A stretch of 64,000 nt of DNA from Sphingobacterium deserti (GTDB taxonomy: Bacteria > Bacteroidota > Bacteroidia > Sphingobacteriales > Sphingobacteriaceae), in assembly GCF_000757725.1 (NCBI RefSeq), contig NZ_JJMU01000014.1, positions 1 to 64,000 of the forward strand, in the 5' to 3' direction. How positions within the stretch are numbered: the stretch's first letter is position 1; the number at the start of each line of letters is the position of its first letter. Of the stretch, positions 8,933 to 17,312 are shown piece after piece. The position numbers and the translations under genes were made by a program. The notes below the pieces were generated by a model. That model did no database searches. It was given only the letters and a program-made list of their open reading frames with translations, and was not told the origin of the DNA.

Positions 8933-10303
8933 ATGCAGACTATAAAAGAATATATTGAATCCAATCAGGAGCGATTTTTAGAAGAGTTGTTCGCGTTACT
9001 ACGTTTTCCATCCATCAGTGCAGATCCCGCTTACAAGAAAGATGTGGAGAAAACCGCAGATTTTATTGCGGAAAAGCTTAAAGAAGCTGGCGCTGATAAA
9101 GTAGAAGTCTGTCCGACAGCAGGAAATCCTATTGTTTATGGTGAAAAAATTATCTCCAATGACTTACCAACAGTCTTAGTATATGGCCATTATGATGTGC
9201 AGCCTGCAGATCCTTTGGAGTTATGGGATACGCCACCTTTCGAGCCAACTGTGCGCGATGGGAAAATTTACGCACGCGGTGCAGCAGATGATAAAGGCCA
9301 GTTTTACATGCATGTTAAAGCGTTCGAATATATGATGCGTAACGACGCCTTAGCTTGTAATATTAAGTTCATGATCGAAGGAGAGGAAGAAGTGGGCTCC
9401 GCCAACTTGGGAACATTCGTGAAAGCGAATACGGAACGCTTACAAAATGACGTTATTGTTATCTCGGATACTTCTATGATTAGTATGGAACAACCATCGC
9501 TAGAGACAGGCTTACGAGGTCTTTCCTACGTAGAGGTAGAAGTTACAGGTCCGAATCGCGACCTGCATTCTGGAGTCTACGGCGGCGCTGTGGCCAACCC
9601 GGCCACTATACTAGCGAAATTGATTGCTTCGCTTCACGATGAAAACAACCACATCGCTATACCAGGCTTTTATGATGATGTCATTGAGTTAAGTGACGAG
9701 GAAAAAGATGCATTAAATAAGGCTCCTTTTGATATAGAAGAATACAAGGATGACTTAGGTATCGCGGATGTGTGGGGAGAAAAGGGATACAGCAGTATTG
9801 AGCGCACGGGCACGCGCCCTACCCTGGAAGTAAATGGCATTTGGGGCGGATATATCGGTGAGGGAGCTAAAACCGTACTTCCATCAAAAGCGTTTGCTAA
9901 AATCTCGATGCGTTTAGTGCCTAATCAAAATTCGGAACGCATTACCAACCTCTTTAAAGAGCACTTTGAAAAAATTGCCCCAAGTTGCGTAACGGTAAAA
10001 GTTAAACCGCACCACGGAGGCGAGCCCGTTGTGACTCCGACAGATAGCGTTGCTTACAAAGCTGCCGAGAAAGCACTAGAAGATGCTTTCAATAAGAAAC
10101 CTATTCCTACGCGTGGCGGAGGTTCCATACCGATCGTTGCTCTTTTTGAGAAAGAGCTTGGTGTTAAAACCGTTCTCTTAGGATTTGGCTTGGATAGTGA
10201 CAACTTACATTCTCCCAATGAAAAGTATGGCATAGAAAACTACTTGAAAGGTATCGAGACCATTCCGGCATTTTTCAGATATTTTGCCGAATTAAGCAAA
10301 TAG
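8933..10303 (+). CDS. M20 family metallodipeptidase
   Basis: 456 residues, the usual length of the CNDP/dapE-like cytosolic dipeptidase group. Two-zinc site motifs are visible: GHYDVQP with the first His and Asp ligands, ARGAADDKGQ with the bridging Asp, the EGEEEVGS Glu pair (general base and ligand), and a C-terminal LHSPNE with the last His. It hydrolyses dipeptides or small peptides to amino acids, so it could act downstream of exported peptidases such as the S46 and S9 enzymes encoded in this window (inference). No signal peptide. A hairpin terminator follows at once. Confidence 0.92.
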   Translation: MQTIKEYIESNQERFLEELFALLRFPSISADPAYKKDVEKTADFIAEKLKEAGADKVEVCPTAGNPIVYGEKIISNDLPTVLVYGHYDVQPADPLELWDTPPFEPTVRDGKIYARGAADDKGQFYMHVKAFEYMMRNDALACNIKFMIEGEEEVGSANLGTFVKANTERLQNDVIVISDTSMISMEQPSLETGLRGLSYVEVEVTGPNRDLHSGVYGGAVANPATILAKLIASLHDENNHIAIPGFYDDVIELSDEEKDALNKAPFDIEEYKDDLGIADVWGEKGYSSIERTGTRPTLEVNGIWGGYIGEGAKTVLPSKAFAKISMRLVPNQNSERITNLFKEHFEKIAPSCVTVKVKPHHGGEPVVTPTDSVAYKAAEKALEDAFNKKPIPTRGGGSIPIVALFEKELGVKTVLLGFGLDSDNLHSPNEKYGIENYLKGIETIPAFFRYFAELSK

Positions 10304-10308
10304 AGAAT

Positions 10309-10342
10309 AAGCCTGCCTGTACCCGATTACAGGCAGGCTTTT
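10309..10342 (+). terminator. Terminator after the M20 gene
   Basis: A 13-bp perfect stem (10309-10321 with 10328-10340), 6-nt loop and short T-run. Confidence 0.75.
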
Positions 10343-10449
10343 CTAAGAGATTCCACCAAAAACATAAATCAGCATCATGCACATTCTGCTGATAATTATG
10401 AGCTACAACACCTGAATCAATCTGTTTGTAGCAGATAACAAGTACCTCG

Positions 10450-10480
10450 TTGTATATTAGATCAAATTTACATATGTTTG
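10450..10480 (+). promoter_or_regulatory. Promoter of the PlsC-like gene
   Basis: TTG (10450-10452), a 20-nt spacer and TATGTTTG (10473-10480), a full match to the Bacteroidetes consensus. The ATG begins 3 nt after the box, so the mRNA should be leaderless. Confidence 0.65.
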
Positions 10481-10483
10481 GGC

Positions 10484-11227
10484 ATGCTTAGACTATTGCG
10501 AAAAATACACCGCTACGCTTACGTTGCTTCGGTTTTATTTTTCTTCGCTTTGGGTTATCCATTCCTTCTTCTTTATGCGCGGAGTGCCCATAAAAATTAT
10601 AATAAAATAGTCTCCTTTCGAAAATGGATAAGTGTTGCCGGAATGTACGCAGTAGGAATACGGGTTCAGGTAAATTTTGAAACACCTGTAGACTGGACAC
10701 AAACCTATATCATCTGTCCAAACCACACCTCATTTCTCGATATTTCCGTTCTCACCTTCCTGTGCAAAACGCCATTTTCTTTCATGGGCAAGGAAGAGCT
10801 ATTGGAAAACCCTATCGCTCGTATATTTTTTGAAACAATTGATATACCTGTGAAAAGAGACAGTAAGATATCTTCCTTCAAAGCCTACAAGAAGGCCTTG
10901 GAAATTCTTCACGATCGAAAATCTCTAGTCATATTCCCTGAAGGGAAGATTGACGACAACTATCCACCTGTATTACACCCTTTTAAACCTGGTGCATTTC
11001 GATTAGCGACAGACTACAACATTGCCATACTACCCGTGGTCATACAAGATGCTTGGAAAATATTGTGGGATGATGGTAAAAAATTTGGATCACAGCCGGG
11101 GGTGATACATGTCAATGTACTCGCGCCTATAGAAACTAAGGCTTTGGGAAAGGATAACGTCATGCAACTCGAAAGAGAGGTCTATAATAAAATGAAAGAC
11201 TCTTGGGATCTCTACAATAAATCGTAA
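10484..11227 (+). CDS. plsC: 1-acyl-glycerol-3-phosphate acyltransferase (PlsC family)
   Basis: 247 residues from the ATG at 10484; an upstream TTG at 10478 falls inside the promoter. A hydrophobic N-terminal helix (about residues 14-32) anchors it to the inner membrane. The acyltransferase motifs are NHTSFLD (HX4D, about residue 80) and FPEGKID (the glycerophosphate-binding EG motif). It should transfer a second acyl chain to lysophosphatidic acid in phospholipid synthesis. The exact acceptor, which could be an ornithine lipid or another lyso-lipid, is not certain. An ABC ATPase gene follows after 28 nt and is probably co-transcribed. Confidence 0.87.
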   Translation: MLRLLRKIHRYAYVASVLFFFALGYPFLLLYARSAHKNYNKIVSFRKWISVAGMYAVGIRVQVNFETPVDWTQTYIICPNHTSFLDISVLTFLCKTPFSFMGKEELLENPIARIFFETIDIPVKRDSKISSFKAYKKALEILHDRKSLVIFPEGKIDDNYPPVLHPFKPGAFRLATDYNIAILPVVIQDAWKILWDDGKKFGSQPGVIHVNVLAPIETKALGKDNVMQLEREVYNKMKDSWDLYNKS

Positions 11228-11255
11228 CTTCATAACATGCTAGAGCGCTAAATGT

Positions 11256-12014
11256 ATGGAACAGCATTTTTTAATTCAAATAGATGATATTGGTAGAGAA
11301 TACATCATCGGCACAGAAAAAATTCACGCTTTAAAATCCGTTTCGCTAAATATTAAAAAGGGCGAATTTGTAGCACTGATGGGGCCTTCTGGATCAGGGA
11401 AATCTACCTTGATGAATATCCTAGGCTGTCTGGATACACCGAGCAAAGGGCAATACATCCTCAACGGTATCAACGTATCGGACATGAGTGAAAATGAGTT
11501 GGCAGAAGTGCGCAATAAGGAGATAGGCTTCGTATTCCAAACATTTAATCTATTGCCGAAAAGCACAGCATTGGAGAATGTAGCACTTCCGTTGATATAC
11601 GCAGGCTATAGCAAAAAGAAACGGGATGAGCAGGCACTTAAAGCGCTGGAAGATGTTGGTTTAGGAAACCGGGTAGACCATAAACCTAATGAACTCTCTG
11701 GCGGGCAACGTCAACGGGTGGCTGTCGCTCGAGCATTGATAAATGCACCTTCTATTATCTTGGCGGATGAGCCAACGGGAAATCTGGATACGAAAACCTC
11801 GATCGAAATTATGGGGTTAATGGAAAATATTCACGCGAAAGGAAATACCATCATTTTAGTGACGCATGAGGAAGATATCGCGCAGCACGCCCATCGCATT
11901 GTTCGGATGCGTGATGGGCTTATCGAAGATGATTACCAAAATCCGCAGATAAAATCTGTGATACCACGCCTAGATGCACTTAAAGAAAAGGGTTCTGATT
12001 TCGAAAAAATATAA
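11256..12014 (+). CDS. ABC transporter ATP-binding protein (MacB/LolD group)
   Basis: 252 residues. Walker [10 protein letters not shown] (about residues 44-52), Q-loop in VFQTFNLLP, signature [15 protein letters not shown], Walker [13 protein letters not shown] and the switch His in LVTHEED. The NILGCLD and PTGNLD segments place it in the MacB/LolD/FtsE group, which powers extraction or mechanotransmission with FtsX/MacB-type permeases. No permease gene is adjacent, so its partner must be encoded elsewhere. A C-terminal extension of about 30 residues follows the usual end. Confidence 0.88.
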   Translation: MEQHFLIQIDDIGREYIIGTEKIHALKSVSLNIKKGEFVALMGPSGSGKSTLMNILGCLDTPSKGQYILNGINVSDMSENELAEVRNKEIGFVFQTFNLLPKSTALENVALPLIYAGYSKKKRDEQALKALEDVGLGNRVDHKPNELSGGQRQRVAVARALINAPSIILADEPTGNLDTKTSIEIMGLMENIHAKGNTIILVTHEEDIAQHAHRIVRMRDGLIEDDYQNPQIKSVIPRLDALKEKGSDFEKI

Positions 12015-12074
12015 ATTTAATAACCTCACAAACAACTTGTTATATTATAAAAAAAATGATAACATTCATTTAAC

Positions 12075-12104
12075 TTGTTTTATTTGATAATAATGTTATT
12101 TTTG
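12075..12104 (+). promoter_or_regulatory. Promoter of the DUF2795 gene
   Basis: TTG (12075-12077), a 19-nt spacer, then TATTTTTG (12097-12104). A near-ideal Bacteroidetes promoter with a predicted leader of about 25 nt. Confidence 0.65.
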
Positions 12105-12132
12105 CGGAAAATAGCAATTTAAATTATTAGAT

Positions 12133-12354
12133 ATGTATTGGACACTAGAATTAGCATCGCATTTGGAAGATGCGCCATGGCCAGCAACTAAAGATGAGTT
12201 AATTGACTATGCTATTCGTTCGGGGGCCCCGGTTGAGGTAATTGAAAATCTTCAAGCCTTAGAGGACGACGGAGAGCCATACGAAAACATCGAAGAGATT
12301 TGGCCAGACTATCCTACCAAGGATGACTTCTTTTTTAATGAAGATGAGTATTAA
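12133..12354 (+). CDS. DUF2795 domain protein
   Basis: 73 residues, acidic, starting MYWTLELASHLEDAPWPATK. It matches the small DUF2795 family, whose members have a compact helical domain containing PATKDELIDYAIR. The function is unknown. It has its own strong promoter and terminator, so it is an independent and probably abundant transcript. Confidence 0.8.
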   Translation: MYWTLELASHLEDAPWPATKDELIDYAIRSGAPVEVIENLQALEDDGEPYENIEEIWPDYPTKDDFFFNEDEY

Positions 12355-12362
12355 ATTAACAT

Positions 12363-12391
12363 AAAAAACGTCTCGCTCCGAGGCGTTTTTT
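12363..12391 (+). terminator. Terminator after the DUF2795 gene
   Basis: A 13-bp stem with one G-T wobble (12363-12375 with 12379-12391), 3-nt loop and T6 run. Confidence 0.85.
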
Positions 12392-12451
12392 ATTTCGTAT
12401 TAATCCTTAGCTGCACGCTCTTGTCTAACTTACTGATTAAACAAATGACAA

Positions 12452-12913
12452 ATGTATTTTAAGTTTTTTATTGCCTTAACTTTCCTGGTTCTTTCAACAG
12501 CTATGGGACATGGTCAAGAACAAAGCAAACAAGACCGTGATTTTTCACTTATTGATTCGTTTTTGACAGACGTAGATGATGCATCCGTCCGGCCGGATGT
12601 TATTCTGAGCAAACACGTACTCATAGAAAAAACAGACACAGACGAAGGCTACGATTACTTGGAAGCAAGCATAAGCGAAATCAGATTGAATGTGCAAAGC
12701 AAAGAACTAAATGAAATTGAGGCCATCCCATTCAGGGAGCTTCCGAAGAAAGAAACCCGGGATATTGATCCCGAAGGAAAGTCTACCGATGACATGTATT
12801 TTCTATTTTATAAGGGGCGACAGATGCTTGCTTTGTATTTGAAAGAGAATAAGATCGCTTCCTTCACTTTAGTATCTAAAGGTAACAATGTAGCGCATTT
12901 CGTGACTTACTAA
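12452..12913 (+). CDS. Secreted protein of unknown function
   Basis: 153 residues. A signal peptide (MYFKFFIALTFLVLSTAMG, cleavage near GHGQ) points to the periplasm or outside. The mature part is acidic, with no cysteine and no motif I recognise; the C-terminal half (DMYFLFYKGRQMLALYLK) looks like beta strands. It stands alone between the DUF2795 terminator and the trp attenuator, about 65 nt before the trp leader peptide start. It could be read through into the trp leader, but the trp region has its own promoter-like sequence. Confidence 0.65.
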   Translation: MYFKFFIALTFLVLSTAMGHGQEQSKQDRDFSLIDSFLTDVDDASVRPDVILSKHVLIEKTDTDEGYDYLEASISEIRLNVQSKELNEIEAIPFRELPKKETRDIDPEGKSTDDMYFLFYKGRQMLALYLKENKIASFTLVSKGNNVAHFVTY

Positions 12914-12928
12914 TTTCTCTCTAAAAAA

Positions 12929-12960
12929 TTTGCACTTCATTAATAAATATTAGATATTTG
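12929..12960 (+). promoter_or_regulatory. Promoter of the trp operon
   Basis: TTTG (12929-12932), a 20-nt spacer and GATATTTG (12953-12960), one mismatch from TAnnTTTG. The predicted transcript start lies about 10-13 nt before the leader peptide ATG. Confidence 0.5.
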
Positions 12961-12977
12961 TTTACAACGAACTACAG

Positions 12978-13025
12978 ATGAAAACAATCAATGTAAATAA
13001 AGCATGCTGGTGGCACAACTATTAG
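12978..13025 (+). CDS. trpL: trp operon leader peptide (attenuator)
   Basis: A 15-codon ORF, ATG at 12978 and TAG at 13023-13025, reading MKTINVNKACWWHNY. The tandem Trp codons (13008-13013) directly precede a 7-bp hairpin that overlaps the stop codon (13014-13020 with 13026-13032), and a terminator lies 47 nt after the stop. This is the layout of a ribosome-stalling leader: when charged Trp-tRNA is scarce, the ribosome pauses at the two Trp codons and the terminator fails to form. It resembles what I recall of the Bacteroid-trp RNA motif; that match needs a covariance-model search. Confidence 0.88.
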   Translation: MKTINVNKACWWHNY

Positions 13026-13099
13026 AGTTGTGGCAAAAACCTATTGCTTGAATTTTACATCAACGGATAGTGGCTTGCCTGAATAGGTAAGCCTTTTTT
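13014..13099 (+). promoter_or_regulatory. trp attenuator RNA with alternative pairings
   Basis: Region 1:2 is the hairpin 13014-13020/13026-13032 next to the Trp codons. Region 3:4 is the terminator stem 13072-13080/13085-13093. Two competing pairings are visible: 13032-13036 (GGCAA) with 13075-13079 (TTGCC), and 13039-13045 with 13082-13088 (7 bp). Either would break the terminator when a stalled ribosome opens the first hairpin. Which one forms is inference. Confidence 0.75.
13072..13099 (+). terminator. Attenuator terminator before trpD
   Basis: A 9-bp stem with one G-T wobble (13072-13080 with 13085-13093), loop GAAT and a T6 run at 13094-13099, 20 nt before the trpD ATG. Confidence 0.88.
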
Positions 13100-13119
13100 A
13101 TTTTTACAGAATCACGGTT

Positions 13120-14109
13120 ATGAAAGAAATATTGGCTCATTTATTTGAGTACAAAACATTTACAAAGGAAGAGGCATACACCATACTGACCAACATTGCT
13201 ACAGGGAAATATGATTCCCATCAAATTGCCGCGTTCATGACGATTTATGGTATGCGTAGCATCCGTGTGGAGGAGTTAAGCGGTTTTCGGAATGCGATGT
13301 ATGATCTCTGTGTGAAGGTAGACTTTCCAGGATATGAACTGATTGATTTGTGCGGTACAGGTGGTGATGGGAAAAACACCTTCAATATATCCACGTTAGC
13401 TTCCTTTGTTGTGGCCGGAGCAGGCTATAAGGTTGCAAAACATGGAAACGTGGGCGTTTCGTCAGGTTGCGGATCATCAAATGTCATGGAACAGCTCGGT
13501 TATCGCTTCACAAACGATACCGCAGAGTTGACTCGGCAATTGGATGAAGCAGGCATTTGTTTTCTGCATGCGCCGCTGTTTCACCCCGCCATGAAGACTG
13601 TGGCGCCTATCCGTCGCGCGCTGGCTGTCAAAACATTTTTTAATATGTTGGGACCGCTTACAAACCCTGCAAACCCAAAATATCAGGCTGTGGGAACATT
13701 TAGCCTCGAACTGGCGCGCCTATATAATTACCTGTATCAAAATACCGGTAAACAATACAGCATCATACACGCACTAGACGGTTATGATGAAATCTCTATG
13801 ACTGGAGATTTTAAGATCATCAATAATAAAGGTGAAAAATACTACAAAACAGAAGATATTGGCTTCACGCCTATTCAAGCTATCGAGCTCGCTGGTGGGA
13901 GTACAGTTGGCGAAGCAGCGCAAATCTTCCAGCAAATTATCCACGGTACAGGAACATCCACTCAAAATAACGTGGTACTCACGAATGCAGCTTTCGCAAT
14001 CAAAACCATTCATACGGAAAAAACTTTTGGCGACTGTTTCTACGAAGCCGAAGAATCGCTATTAGGTTTTAAAGCACTGAAAAGTTTTAATCAGCTAATA
14101 GGTAAATAA
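13120..14109 (+). CDS. trpD: Anthranilate phosphoribosyltransferase TrpD
   Basis: 329 residues, slightly short for the family but complete. It joins anthranilate to PRPP to form phosphoribosyl-anthranilate. The PRPP-binding loop GTGGDGKNTFNIST (about residues 77-90) and the KHGNVGVSSGCGSSNVMEQLG anthranilate-site segment are intact. It is the first structural gene after the attenuator. The preceding steps need TrpE and TrpG, which are not in this operon; nothing in the window supplies them. Confidence 0.96.
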   Translation: MKEILAHLFEYKTFTKEEAYTILTNIATGKYDSHQIAAFMTIYGMRSIRVEELSGFRNAMYDLCVKVDFPGYELIDLCGTGGDGKNTFNISTLASFVVAGAGYKVAKHGNVGVSSGCGSSNVMEQLGYRFTNDTAELTRQLDEAGICFLHAPLFHPAMKTVAPIRRALAVKTFFNMLGPLTNPANPKYQAVGTFSLELARLYNYLYQNTGKQYSIIHALDGYDEISMTGDFKIINNKGEKYYKTEDIGFTPIQAIELAGGSTVGEAAQIFQQIIHGTGTSTQNNVVLTNAAFAIKTIHTEKTFGDCFYEAEESLLGFKALKSFNQLIGK

Positions 14110-14110
14110 T

Positions 14111-14731
14111 ATGGACTTGCAAGTGAAGGTATGTGGGATGCGGGATCCGGAAAATATAGTAGCGCTGGCCGCGCTCCCGATTGATTACATCGGCTTTATT
14201 TTTTACGAGAAATCACCCCGATTCATTTCCCATGTTCCGAAGATGACATCAATCCCGGAAAACTTAACGAAAATTGGTGTTTTTGTAAACGCTTCAGAAA
14301 AATATATACAGGAGAAAGTTGGAGAGGGATTACAGGGGGTCCAACTCCACGGAACTGAAACAGCCCAGACATGCCTGCTGTTTAAACAGCAAGGTCTGGT
14401 AGTTCTAAAAGCCTTCGGGATAAGCCAAGGTTTCAACTGGCAACAATTATATCCATATGTTGACGCGGTTGATTATTTTCTATTCGACACAAAAAGTGAT
14501 GCGCATGGGGGAACAGGCGTAGCATTCGATTGGAAATTGCTGGCTGAATATCCATTTCAGGTACCCTATTTCTTAAGTGGGGGACTTTCGTTGACAAACA
14601 TGGAAGAGGCAAAGAATTTAGGCGACGCGCGGCTTCAGGGCTTAGACCTAAATTCAAGGTTCGAATCTGCGCCTGCTTTTAAGGACATTGACAAAATAGC
14701 AAACGCTTTGAAAATTATTAAAGATGAGTAA
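14111..14731 (+). CDS. trpF: Phosphoribosylanthranilate isomerase TrpF
   Basis: 206 residues, a single TIM barrel. The catalytic Cys lies in VKVCGMRD (residues 6-13) and the general acid Asp in LFDTKS (about 125), with the phosphate-binding FLSGGLS near 155. It starts 1 nt after trpD ends and overlaps trpB by 8 nt. The next enzyme, TrpC, normally lies beside or fused to TrpF, but is absent here, so the product must be handled by a TrpC encoded elsewhere. Confidence 0.95.
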   Translation: MDLQVKVCGMRDPENIVALAALPIDYIGFIFYEKSPRFISHVPKMTSIPENLTKIGVFVNASEKYIQEKVGEGLQGVQLHGTETAQTCLLFKQQGLVVLKAFGISQGFNWQQLYPYVDAVDYFLFDTKSDAHGGTGVAFDWKLLAEYPFQVPYFLSGGLSLTNMEEAKNLGDARLQGLDLNSRFESAPAFKDIDKIANALKIIKDE

Positions 14732-15908
14732 ATATCAAGTTGACAAAAAAGGATATTACGGACCATTTGGTGGGGCATATATCCCCGAAATGCTTTATCC
14801 AAACGTGGAAGAGCTCCAGTCTAAATACCTGGAGATTATGCAGGAGGAAACTTTCCAGCAAGAATTTCATGCTCTACTAAAGGATTATGTAGGTCGCCCA
14901 TCTCCACTATATCATGCGAAAAGGCTTTCCGAGCGATATGGTGCAAATATATTTCTGAAAAGGGAAGACCTGAATCACACAGGCGCACATAAAATTAACA
15001 ACACGGTAGGGCAAATTTTATTAGCCGAGCGATTGGGTAAAAAGCGTATTATTGCGGAGACAGGCGCTGGGCAGCACGGGGTTGCCACCGCGACGGTATG
15101 TGCATTAAAAGGTCTTGAATGTGTGGTTTATATGGGCGAGGTTGACATAAAGCGTCAGGCACCCAATGTTGCGCGCATGAAAATGATGGGTGCAGAAGTT
15201 GTGGCAGCTACATCCGGTAGTAAAACTTTGAAAGATGCCACCAATGAGGCGCTTCGCGACTGGATAAACAATCCAGTAGACACCCATTACATTATCGGAT
15301 CAGTAGTTGGTCCTCACCCCTATCCCGATTTGGTAGCGCGTTTTCAGTCCATAATTTCCGAAGAAACAAAGAAACAACTGGAAGAAAAAACGGGAAGCAC
15401 GACCCCAGACTATGTATTGGCATGTGTGGGCGGCGGCTCTAACGCTGCGGGAATGTTTTACCATTTCTTGGATGATGAACAGGTGAAGTTGATTGCCGTG
15501 GAGGCAGCGGGGCATGGCGTTGATAGCGGAGAAACTGCGGCAACCACAGCTTTGGGAAAAGACGGCGTGTTGCACGGCAGCCGTTCCATTCTTATGCAGA
15601 CAGATGACGGCCAGGTGGTGGAGCCCTATTCCATATCTGCCGGGCTCGATTACCCAGGTATTGGCCCACAGCACGCATGGCTATTCAAAAGCGGCAGAGG
15701 ACAGTACGTAAGTATCACGGATGATGAAGCCATGCAAGCTGGATTACTTTTAACTAAATTGGAGGGTATTATTCCGGCTATAGAGAGCTCCCATGCGCTC
15801 GCTCACCTAGAGAAAATGAACTTTAAAGGCGGTGAAAATGTGGTGATCTGCCTATCAGGAAGAGGAGATAAGGATTTGGACAACTACATGAAATATTTTG
15901 GTTTTTAA
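14724..15908 (+). CDS. trpB: Tryptophan synthase beta chain TrpB
   Basis: 394 residues, TrpB1 type. The PLP lysine lies in HTGAHKINN (about residue 91), with [10 protein letters not shown] (substrate carboxylate loop), the phosphate-binding GGGSNAAG and the C-terminal CLSGRGDKD. It condenses indole, channelled from TrpA, with serine. The 8-nt overlap with trpF and the 3-nt gap to trpA give coupled expression suited to the alpha2-beta2 complex. Confidence 0.97.
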   Translation: MSKYQVDKKGYYGPFGGAYIPEMLYPNVEELQSKYLEIMQEETFQQEFHALLKDYVGRPSPLYHAKRLSERYGANIFLKREDLNHTGAHKINNTVGQILLAERLGKKRIIAETGAGQHGVATATVCALKGLECVVYMGEVDIKRQAPNVARMKMMGAEVVAATSGSKTLKDATNEALRDWINNPVDTHYIIGSVVGPHPYPDLVARFQSIISEETKKQLEEKTGSTTPDYVLACVGGGSNAAGMFYHFLDDEQVKLIAVEAAGHGVDSGETAATTALGKDGVLHGSRSILMQTDDGQVVEPYSISAGLDYPGIGPQHAWLFKSGRGQYVSITDDEAMQAGLLLTKLEGIIPAIESSHALAHLEKMNFKGGENVVICLSGRGDKDLDNYMKYFGF

Positions 15909-15911
15909 CAG

Positions 15912-16676
15912 ATGAAAGAAAACATATTCAAGAGCAAGCAAAAAAAACTGCTTTCCATATACTACACTGCTGGTTACCCTACGCTAGAGAGCACGATCGA
16001 CATCGCTGCGGAGTTGGAAAAATCCGGTGCGGATTTTTTGGAAATTGGCTTTCCGTATTCTGATCCCGTAGCAGATGGTCCGGTTATCCAAAACAGTTCA
16101 GAGGTCGCATTGCAAAACGGCATGAATTTAAAAGTTCTTTTTGAACAATTAAAAGCGTTGCGTTCGCGCGTTTCGATACCGGTTTTTTTAATGGGATATT
16201 TTAATCCTGTACTACAATATGGTATAGAAAATTTTTGCAAATCCTGTCAGGAAGTGGGCGTCGACGGCGTCATTATTCCTGATCTACCGATGTATGAATA
16301 CGAAGATTTGTACGAGCGTATATTTCGTCAGTATGGAATTAGCAATATATTTTTGGTAACGCCACAAACCTCGGCAGAAAGGATTCGAAAAATAGACAAG
16401 CTATCGACTAGCTTTGTTTATCTGTTATCTTCCAACGCTACAACAGGAAAAAAATTAGAAGTAGGGGAATCTTCTGCCGTCTATTTTCAACGAATGAAAG
16501 AGATGGAGTTGAAGAATCCACTTGTTATTGGTTTTGGAATATCAAATGCTGAAACTTTTGCAAAAGCAACCGCTTATGCACACGGTGCGATAATTGGCTC
16601 CGCATTTGTCAAATTGCTATCTGCGCCTAATTATCTGCAGGAGATCGGGCCTTTTATCGAGAACATAAAGTCTTAA
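15912..16676 (+). CDS. trpA: Tryptophan synthase alpha chain TrpA
   Basis: 254 residues. It cleaves indole-3-glycerol phosphate; the catalytic Glu is in DFLEIGFPYSDPVADG (about residues 43-58) and the Asp in that same segment, with the GFGIS phosphate loop near 200. It ends the operon, followed by an imperfect hairpin. The start ATG is 3 nt after the trpB stop. Confidence 0.96.
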   Translation: MKENIFKSKQKKLLSIYYTAGYPTLESTIDIAAELEKSGADFLEIGFPYSDPVADGPVIQNSSEVALQNGMNLKVLFEQLKALRSRVSIPVFLMGYFNPVLQYGIENFCKSCQEVGVDGVIIPDLPMYEYEDLYERIFRQYGISNIFLVTPQTSAERIRKIDKLSTSFVYLLSSNATTGKKLEVGESSAVYFQRMKEMELKNPLVIGFGISNAETFAKATAYAHGAIIGSAFVKLLSAPNYLQEIGPFIENIKS

Positions 16677-16682
16677 CATATT

Positions 16683-16715
16683 AGTTGCCAGCAGCGATAA
16701 CTGCTGCTAGCAACT
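16683..16715 (+). terminator. Possible trp operon terminator
   Basis: A 13-bp stem with one mismatch (16683-16695 with 16703-16715) and a 7-nt loop, 6 nt after the trpA stop. The T-tract is poor, so termination may be weak. Confidence 0.5.
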
Positions 16716-16777
16716 TCCTGACTGCGCGTGATGCATGCGGGACATCCCGTGCTTATCCCGTTTAAAATTTATTTTCT

Positions 16778-16785
16778 TATATTTG
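16778..16785 (+). promoter_or_regulatory. -7 box TATATTTG before the HYC_CC_PP gene
   Basis: An exact TAnnTTTG match 6 nt upstream of the ATG, predicting a near-leaderless transcript. No clear -33 element. Confidence 0.45.
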
Positions 16786-16791
16786 CAGCAC

Positions 16792-17232
16792 ATGAAAATA
16801 ATCTTTGCCTATATATTGTTAATTCTCTATGCAGCGACCTGCACTGGGATGACGGTATATATGCACCGCTGTCAGGAAGGCGCTCTTATTGCTTTCGACA
16901 CAAAAAAAGATTTGATACATGATAGTTGTCCGCACTGTGCCGAATCGGAAAGTGCTGAAGAAAGTCATCAAGATGCACCGACGGCTTGTCATGAAAAAGA
17001 AAATTGCTGTTCGGAGATCGTGCTCGATCTGAGAAAAAGTGAAACGAAGATGGAGAACGCATCGAATATGCTTCCTCTTTTCAGTACGTCACCGGCGATA
17101 TTGACGCTCTTTTGGATCGTTCCGATTCCTGATAGCAAAACCATAATTTCAAATGCTGCTGATTTCCGATCGCCACTGGCATCGGTCGCCGCATCACCTC
17201 CCTACCTTGTTCATTGTAACTTCCGTATTTGA
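16792..17232 (+). CDS. HYC_CC_PP family protein
   Basis: 146 residues from the ATG at 16792; a frame 19 codons longer runs through the promoter. The N-terminus is a signal peptide or single membrane helix (MKIIFAYILLILYAATC). The defining elements of the family are present: a histidine-cysteine pair (MHRCQEG), a DSCPHC cluster, the CC pair in ENCCSEI, and PPYLVHC near the C-terminus. The Cys/His pattern suggests metal binding. Members usually sit beside TonB-dependent receptors, as here, 80 nt before a receptor with a heavy-metal domain; a role in copper handling is inferred. Confidence 0.82.
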   Translation: MKIIFAYILLILYAATCTGMTVYMHRCQEGALIAFDTKKDLIHDSCPHCAESESAEESHQDAPTACHEKENCCSEIVLDLRKSETKMENASNMLPLFSTSPAILTLFWIVPIPDSKTIISNAADFRSPLASVAASPPYLVHCNFRI

Positions 17233-17312
17233 TTTTAAGCTGAATTCGATTGTCAACGTGACGCCTTGCGTTCGTTACACCTCATTTTAGTTTTATTATC
17301 AAATTTTGTGAC

